Shown: one piece after another, positions 6,097-9,937 of the stretch
Layout: each line of letters begins with the position of its first letter
Position numbering within the stretch: position 1 is the stretch's first letter
NCBI GenBank assembly: GCA_027068725.1
Contig: JAMOMD010000181.1
Span: 1 to 9,937 of the forward strand
DNA: 9,937 nt
Direction of reading: 5' to 3'
Origin: Thermoproteales archaeon
GTDB lineage: Archaea; Thermoproteota; Thermoprotei; Thermoproteales; Thermocladiaceae
The notes under the pieces: generated by a model
What the model was told of the DNA's origin: nothing
Databases searched by the model: none
What the model saw: only the letters and a program-made list of their open reading frames with translations
Translations under genes and position numbers: made by a program

Positions 6097-7035
6097 ATGA
6101 GAGTTGTAGTACTGACAGGAGGCACGGGTGGAGTAAAGCTACTGATGGGACTACGCTTTCTCGTACCTGAGACTGAGATTGCGGTTATTGTGAATACTGC
6201 AGACAACATGTACTGGAACGGGCTCTACGTCTGTCCTGACGTTGATACAGTAGTGTACGCATTGTCAGGTCAGCTTGACTTAGATAAGATGTGGGGAGTA
6301 CGTAATGACACCTTCAACTTTATTCATCAAGCACAGATCCTAGGTCTCGAGAAAACCTGGTTCAAGATAGGTGATCGCGATCTTGCAATGCACATCCTGA
6401 GAACATACCTAATGTCACGAGGTTACTCACTGTCTAGCGTTGTGAAGTACGTGTGTGCTCGCTTAAACATACGTGCAAGAGTGATACCCATGACGGATAA
6501 TCATGTTGAAACGCATGTGCTCACGGAGATGGGGGACTTACATATTCAGGAATTCCTAGTACTTCATGAGGCGAAGTTGGAACCTCTTGGAGTGAAATAT
6601 GTGGGCATTGAGCAAGCCGAGGCTTGTCCTGAGGCTATACATGTGCTTGAGAAGGCAGATCTCGTGATAATTGGTCCAAGTAGCCCACCTGTGAGTATTC
6701 TACCAATAATCTATACCAGACCTATTGGAGAAGTATTAGAAAACATTGATGCTCCACGTGTTGCAGTATCTCCTCTTGTAGGCGATAGACCTGTCCTAGG
6801 TATAACGGACAAGTTTCTGAAGGCAATAGGCTGTGAGCCAACCGTGGTAGGAGTAGCAAAGCTGTATAGGAAATACGTGACTCACATGATTATAGACAAG
6901 TCAGACAACTATGCTGTAGATAAACTGCGTGAGCTCGGCCTGGTACCAATTACCGCAGACATCGTGATGAGAGATATGGAAGATGCTAAGAGACTTGCAG
7001 AAACTATACTATCAATAGTGCACTATTGCAAATGA
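6097..7035 (+). CDS. cofD: 2-phospho-L-lactate transferase CofD (coenzyme F420 biosynthesis)
   Basis: This 312-residue enzyme transfers a phospholactyl-type group from its guanosine-activated donor to the deazaflavin Fo, giving F420-0. Signatures in order are GGTGGVK (8-14) at the nucleotide-binding start, NTADN (33-37), CPDVDTVVYALSG (46-58), WFKIGDRDLAMHILRT (88-103) and MTDN (132-135). Then follow VIIGPSSPPVSILPII (190-205) and SPLVGDRPV (225-233). Length is typical (about 300-310). The protein is cytoplasmic. It is the first gene of the F420 operon and probably leaderless, with a TATA-like box 27 bp ahead and no ribosome-binding site. cofG starts within its stop codon (ATGA). The activating enzyme CofC is not in the window. 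Confidence 0.96.
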   Translation: MRVVVLTGGTGGVKLLMGLRFLVPETEIAVIVNTADNMYWNGLYVCPDVDTVVYALSGQLDLDKMWGVRNDTFNFIHQAQILGLEKTWFKIGDRDLAMHILRTYLMSRGYSLSSVVKYVCARLNIRARVIPMTDNHVETHVLTEMGDLHIQEFLVLHEAKLEPLGVKYVGIEQAEACPEAIHVLEKADLVIIGPSSPPVSILPIIYTRPIGEVLENIDAPRVAVSPLVGDRPVLGITDKFLKAIGCEPTVVGVAKLYRKYVTHMIIDKSDNYAVDKLRELGLVPITADIVMRDMEDAKRLAETILSIVHYCK

Positions 7036-8228
7036 TGACAACTACGGGCACTGACAAGATGACGAGTACGGGGTTGTCTGATAAGCCTAGGCTAGACCTG
7101 ATTGTTCAGATGCTTACTGCAGACTGTTCAAAATTGATAGATATCATGTCTCAAGCATGCAAGATACGAGACAAACATTTTGGCAAGATAATAACATACT
7201 CGAGGAAAGTTTTCATACCATTGACAAACGTATGTTCAAATGATTGTCTATATTGCAATTTTAGTAGAAGACCATGGGAAAAAGGCGCATTTATCCTAAG
7301 ACCGGATGTCGCTGTAGAACTTGTGAAAAAGTGGGAACAGAAGTTTAAAATAAAGGAAGTACTAGTATGCACAGGAGAGAGACCTGACACGTTTGCCGAA
7401 ATACGTGAAAAGTTAAAATCTTGGGGATTTAGAAATTTTGTAGAGTATTTATGCGAATTCCTCTATAAGGTAATTACAGAGACGAGATATGCCGTGCCTC
7501 ACGTTAATGTTGGTTACTTAACGATAGAAGAACTAAAGCAAATACGTGACTATACGGCTAGTGTAGGAATAATGTTAGAAATAGCTAGTCCTAGATTATG
7601 CACAGATGAACTTCCTCACAAAAATTCTCCATCAAAACATCCCAAGTACAGGATCGATTTTATCAGAGCTTGTGAAAGAGTTAGAATTCCCGTAACTACA
7701 GGCACATTAATCGGTATCTGTGAGACCATTGATGAACGTGCAAGAACCCTTCTCATACTTCACTCCCTAACTATGCAGCTAGAGTGTATTCAGGAAGTGA
7801 TTGTCCAGAACTACATGCCTGGACCAAGATCTGCCACGAGATGTACCTGTTGCGAACCTCCGACACTTACAGACATGGTGAGAACCATAGCGACTACGAG
7901 ATTACTAGTCAAGCCTGATGTTAGTGTTCAAGCACCTCCAAATCTTGCACTTGGAGCATATGGAGTGTACATCCTGGCGGGCGCAAATGATTGGGGAGGA
8001 GTATCTCCTGTAACAATAGATTATGTTAACCCAACATATCCATGGCCAAGTATAAGAATGTTGAAAAAAGTTACAGAAAGCCTCGGGTATGAACTTAGAG
8101 AAAGACTTCCAGTATATCCAAAATTTATAAAAAATTCGAGAACATGGCTATCAGATATTGTGAGAGAAAAAGTACACCAAATTATAGATGATACAGGACT
8201 TGTCGATAAGAAATATGAGGGAGAATAA
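7032..8228 (+). CDS. cofG: 7,8-didemethyl-8-hydroxy-5-deazariboflavin (Fo) synthase subunit CofG
   Basis: A 398-residue radical SAM enzyme. With CofH it joins a tyrosine-derived unit to a ribityl-uracil to make Fo, the deazaflavin core of F420. The cluster motif is CSNDCLYCNF, with C68, C72 and C75. Other CofG hallmarks are CTGERPD (113-119), TLIGICET (225-232) with a following LHS, QEVIVQNYMPGP (254-265), and VQAPPNLALGAYGVYILAGANDWGGVSPVT (299-328). RERLPVYPKFI (356-366) closes the typical C-terminal part. The ATG at 7032 overlaps the cofD stop as ATGA; a TTG at 7026 is possible but less likely. Roughly 50 residues precede the core, giving a slightly long N-terminus. CofH is not present, so it must lie elsewhere. 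The gene is richer in A and T than cofD. Confidence 0.95.
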   Translation: MMTTTGTDKMTSTGLSDKPRLDLIVQMLTADCSKLIDIMSQACKIRDKHFGKIITYSRKVFIPLTNVCSNDCLYCNFSRRPWEKGAFILRPDVAVELVKKWEQKFKIKEVLVCTGERPDTFAEIREKLKSWGFRNFVEYLCEFLYKVITETRYAVPHVNVGYLTIEELKQIRDYTASVGIMLEIASPRLCTDELPHKNSPSKHPKYRIDFIRACERVRIPVTTGTLIGICETIDERARTLLILHSLTMQLECIQEVIVQNYMPGPRSATRCTCCEPPTLTDMVRTIATTRLLVKPDVSVQAPPNLALGAYGVYILAGANDWGGVSPVTIDYVNPTYPWPSIRMLKKVTESLGYELRERLPVYPKFIKNSRTWLSDIVREKVHQIIDDTGLVDKKYEGE

Positions 8229-9087
8229 ATACAGGATAGTCGTAAGAATAGTTAAGACGAAATACTGGACACCAACAGATCCCCACAAGGCCTATCGTAA
8301 GCTCAGAAAAATCATTAATAATACAATACTAGACAAGTCGCTACTATTTATCTCTGAGAAAGCGCTCAAAGTACTGACAGGAGACATATATGATGAAGCT
8401 AGGTTAAGTGTTAAAAATGTCGATATTTTGGCAGGAAAAATTCACAGAATAGTCTGGTGTAGGCTGCTAAGAAAGTACGTAAATTGGAAAATATTGAACA
8501 CAATATGCAATGTACATATTGAAGATATTTCACGACATATACATTTCACAATTTCTAGATGCATCTCTAAGCTAGATTTTATAAGTATCTTTAAACCAAC
8601 GTCAGGATGCGGTATTGATGCATCATTCCTGCCTTACATGTATGTTACCGATGTTCAGGATTCTTATATGAACATTATTAAAAAGTTGTGGTTAGACTAT
8701 AGACATAGACTTTGGGGGATAGTTATAGTTGATGGAGATTTATCTCTTATATGTAAGAGAGGACATCTAATCTTAACATCGAGAAGAACTTATGTTAAGG
8801 GGACTATGAATGTCGGACCGCTTGTGAATGTTTTATCACGTTCATTTCTTAGAAAGTTCTTTTTGAAGTCTATGACTGTCGTGTACTATGTTGGCTATAG
8901 TATTCCTCCTAAGTTAATATTTCTTTTGTCACGTAGAGCCAGAAAGTACATGTATAATAGGTATGGAATGACTCTGCTAGAGAATGTTATGTGTCTTGAA
9001 GCTGAGAATTACAAGACTATTACATGGAGTTCTCTCATTAATACAACTAATGTACCGATGGTGTACATTAGGGTCAGCAAAGGGTGA
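8215..9087 (+). CDS. Divergent F420-0:gamma-glutamyl ligase (CofE) family protein
   Basis: A 290-residue protein resembling the archaeal F420-0:gamma-glutamyl-ligase family (PF01996), which adds glutamate to F420-0 using GTP. Recognisable parts are IVKTKYWTPTD (13-23), LLFISEKALKVLTGDIYDE (43-61), GKIHRIVWCRLLRKYV (74-89), GCGIDASFLPYMYV (131-144), IVIVDGDLSL (169-178) and a closing strand VPMVYIRVSKG. Several family motifs are weakened: the expected VDTD reads VDGD, and the glycine-rich arginine motif before the C-terminus reads RRARKYMYNRYG. Activity or substrate may therefore differ. The ATG at 8215 lies 14 bp inside cofG and matches the family's usual start; an ATG at 8188 would add nine residues. 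Composition is the most AT-rich of all genes here. Position after cofD-cofG supports a role in F420 synthesis. Confidence in the family is fair, in catalysis low. Confidence 0.68.
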   Translation: MRENKYRIVVRIVKTKYWTPTDPHKAYRKLRKIINNTILDKSLLFISEKALKVLTGDIYDEARLSVKNVDILAGKIHRIVWCRLLRKYVNWKILNTICNVHIEDISRHIHFTISRCISKLDFISIFKPTSGCGIDASFLPYMYVTDVQDSYMNIIKKLWLDYRHRLWGIVIVDGDLSLICKRGHLILTSRRTYVKGTMNVGPLVNVLSRSFLRKFFLKSMTVVYYVGYSIPPKLIFLLSRRARKYMYNRYGMTLLENVMCLEAENYKTITWSSLINTTNVPMVYIRVSKG

Positions 9088-9167
9088 TCGATCATCTTTC
9101 ACCATAAAGGAATCTCATCACCATTACGTGACCTTCTTCCCAGTCTAATCAGCCGGTCAAACTGTCA

Positions 9168-9752
9168 TCACTGATCGGACCCGTGACCGCTCATCATGCG
9201 CCAGGGTCTGTACAGATCATGTTCTATCCCGAGGATGTCTAATACTTTTCCTACTATGAACCTGACTTGGTCACGTATATCTACTGGGCGGTGATAGAAC
9301 CCGGGACATGCCGGAACAATATGTACGCCGAGTCTAGACGCACGATGAAGTAGTTCTAACATATTCTCGCTCAGTGGTGTCTCCCTTACTACTAGGATTA
9401 CCTTCCTACCTTCCTTAAGTGCCACGAGACAGCATCTTGCAACAAGATTGTCAGCCCTTGCATGGACTATGTCTGATAGCATCCTGATGCTACATGGACA
9501 GACTACAACAGCATCAAACTTAGATGATCCACTACTTATAGGAGCATCAAGCTCATCTTCAGGATAGTACTCATCGACTAGAGAAAATACTTCATCAACT
9601 AGTCTTCTATCAGCTTCAAGTCTCATTATGTACCAAGCCCATCGAGTCACTATCAGGTACACGTAGGCACTTGCATGCTTTTTTAACGCACGCACAAGCT
9701 CAAGACCGTAAACTACGCCACTCGCACCAGTTATTCCTACGATTATTCTCAT
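9168..9752 (-). CDS. ubiX: UbiX flavin prenyltransferase
   Basis: This 194-residue enzyme attaches a dimethylallyl group to reduced FMN, producing the prenylated FMN cofactor used by UbiD-type decarboxylases. Motifs are GITGASGVVYG (6-16) for flavin binding, SSGSSKFDAVVVCPCSIRMLSDIVHARADNLV split over 73-104 with the PCS turn at 86-88, RETPLS (123-128), which contacts the prenyl phosphate, and PGFYHRP (150-156). Length is typical (about 185-200). A short C-terminal tail after the last helix ends MMSGHGSDQ. UbiX proteins form dodecamers in the cytoplasm. No UbiD partner is in the window. It converges on the CofE-like gene with 80 bp between stops. The start ATG has no ribosome-binding site; a TATA-like GTTAAC lies about 30 bp ahead. 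Confidence 0.95.
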   Translation of the reverse strand: MRIIVGITGASGVVYGLELVRALKKHASAYVYLIVTRWAWYIMRLEADRRLVDEVFSLVDEYYPEDELDAPISSGSSKFDAVVVCPCSIRMLSDIVHARADNLVARCCLVALKEGRKVILVVRETPLSENMLELLHRASRLGVHIVPACPGFYHRPVDIRDQVRFIVGKVLDILGIEHDLYRPWRMMSGHGSDQ

Positions 9753-9778
9753 GTTGCAGGATAGAGAAAAGTAGAAAA

Positions 9779-9784
9779 GTTAAC
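9779..9784. promoter_or_regulatory. TATA-like GTTAAC box between ubiX and the candidate RNA
   Basis: The self-complementary hexamer GTTAAC, inside AAAAGTTAAC on the plus strand, is about 30 bp from the ubiX ATG in one direction. In the other it is about 23-26 bp before the first base of the stem structure at 9805. It could serve as a TATA box both ways, as proposed for the box at 6066-6074. Confidence 0.35.
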
Positions 9785-9803
9785 TCATACCACAACTAGC
9801 GAA

Positions 9804-9878
9804 GCCCCTCAGAGCGTACCGTAGTGGTACACGATGAAGAGGGGACGTACCCAGTGGCCGCATTCTAAACAATTTTTC
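9804..9878 (+). ncRNA. Candidate small structured RNA of unknown class
   Basis: An outer stem pairs CCCCTC (9805-9810) with GAGGGG (9839-9844). Inside it, GTACC (9816-9820) pairs with GGTAC (9826-9830) around a GTAGT loop. A second GTACC (9847-9851) could compete for GGTAC, giving an alternative fold. A T5 run (9873-9877) fits a terminator, and a TATA-like box lies at 9779-9784. No open frame covers it. ACGATGA at 9831-9837 and CTGA at 9879-9882 resemble C and D boxes, but good D'/C' boxes are lacking. It could instead be a leader for a gene beyond the window, since CTTTAAT at 9884-9890 looks like another TATA box. Confidence 0.33.
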
Positions 9879-9937
9879 CTGACCTTTAATAGTGCGGGAA
9901 TCGAATTTGTATAAGAAAAGGTAAAAGAGAGTGTGCG

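Noticed and set aside
9085..9094. Perfect 10-bp palindrome TGATCGATCA at the end of the CofE-like gene
   Set aside because: It overlaps the stop codon, contains the common GATC/CGAT words and has no T run after it, so neither a terminator nor an operator is supported.
9154..9189. CGGTCA...TGACCG inverted repeat near the ubiX stop, possible terminator
   Set aside because: Only 6 bp pair across a 24-bp loop, partly inside the ubiX coding sequence, with no adjacent T tract on either strand.
9805..9850. Reading of the nested stems as an H/ACA guide RNA
   Set aside because: The upper stem is only 5 bp, there is no k-turn/K-loop, and no ACA box lies at the correct distance.
9831..9882. Reading of the 3' region as a C/D box guide RNA (ACGATGA and CTGA)
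   Set aside because: The C box is imperfect, no convincing D' and C' boxes lie between, and the C-like element is partly inside a predicted stem context.

Overview
The window is archaeal, most likely from a Thermoproteota (crenarchaeal) hyperthermophile. The evidence is the exosome ring pair Rrp41/Rrp42, an archaeal Lrp regulator, an archaeal-type F420 pathway (CofD, separate CofG, and a CofE-family protein), very compact spacing with several 4-bp ATGA overlaps, heavy AGA/AGG/ATA codon use, and TATA boxes about 26-30 bp ahead of start codons with no Shine-Dalgarno (leaderless transcripts). I cannot name the genus. No rRNA, tRNA, CRISPR array or insertion sequence is visible.

Positions 1-1763 (minus strand) hold a three-gene string: a PflX-like radical SAM protein, a NifX/MTH1175-like small protein joined to it by an ATGA overlap, and an unrecognised protein cut by the window edge. 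A 175-bp divergent promoter region (1764-1938) separates it from an Lrp/AsnC regulator (plus) and carries TAGCA/TGCTA inverted repeats that could be Lrp operators. Next on the plus strand come an M50 membrane metallopeptidase and the exosome genes rrp41 and rrp42. The rrp4 and SBDS genes that often precede rrp41 in archaea are not there.

Positions 4930-6044 (minus) hold a winged-helix regulator whose promoter region is dense with palindromes, and a 148-aa protein of unknown function. The 148-aa gene faces cofD across 52 bp. One near-symmetric TATA-like box (6066-6074) lies 26-27 bp from both start codons, so it may serve both genes. From 6097 to 9087 (plus) runs a tightly overlapping operon: cofD, cofG and a divergent F420-0:gamma-glutamyl-ligase-family gene. 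CofG helps make the deazaflavin Fo, CofD attaches the phospholactyl group, and CofE-type enzymes add glutamate, so the order is that of an F420 biosynthesis operon. Base composition falls towards AT along it.

Convergent ubiX (flavin prenyltransferase, minus) follows. Beyond it, 9804-9878 contains a candidate small structured RNA: nested stems, a T5 run at its end, and a TATA-like GTTAAC box shared with ubiX. The most interesting points are the shared TATA box, the degenerate CofE homologue, the palindrome-rich regulator promoter and the candidate RNA.
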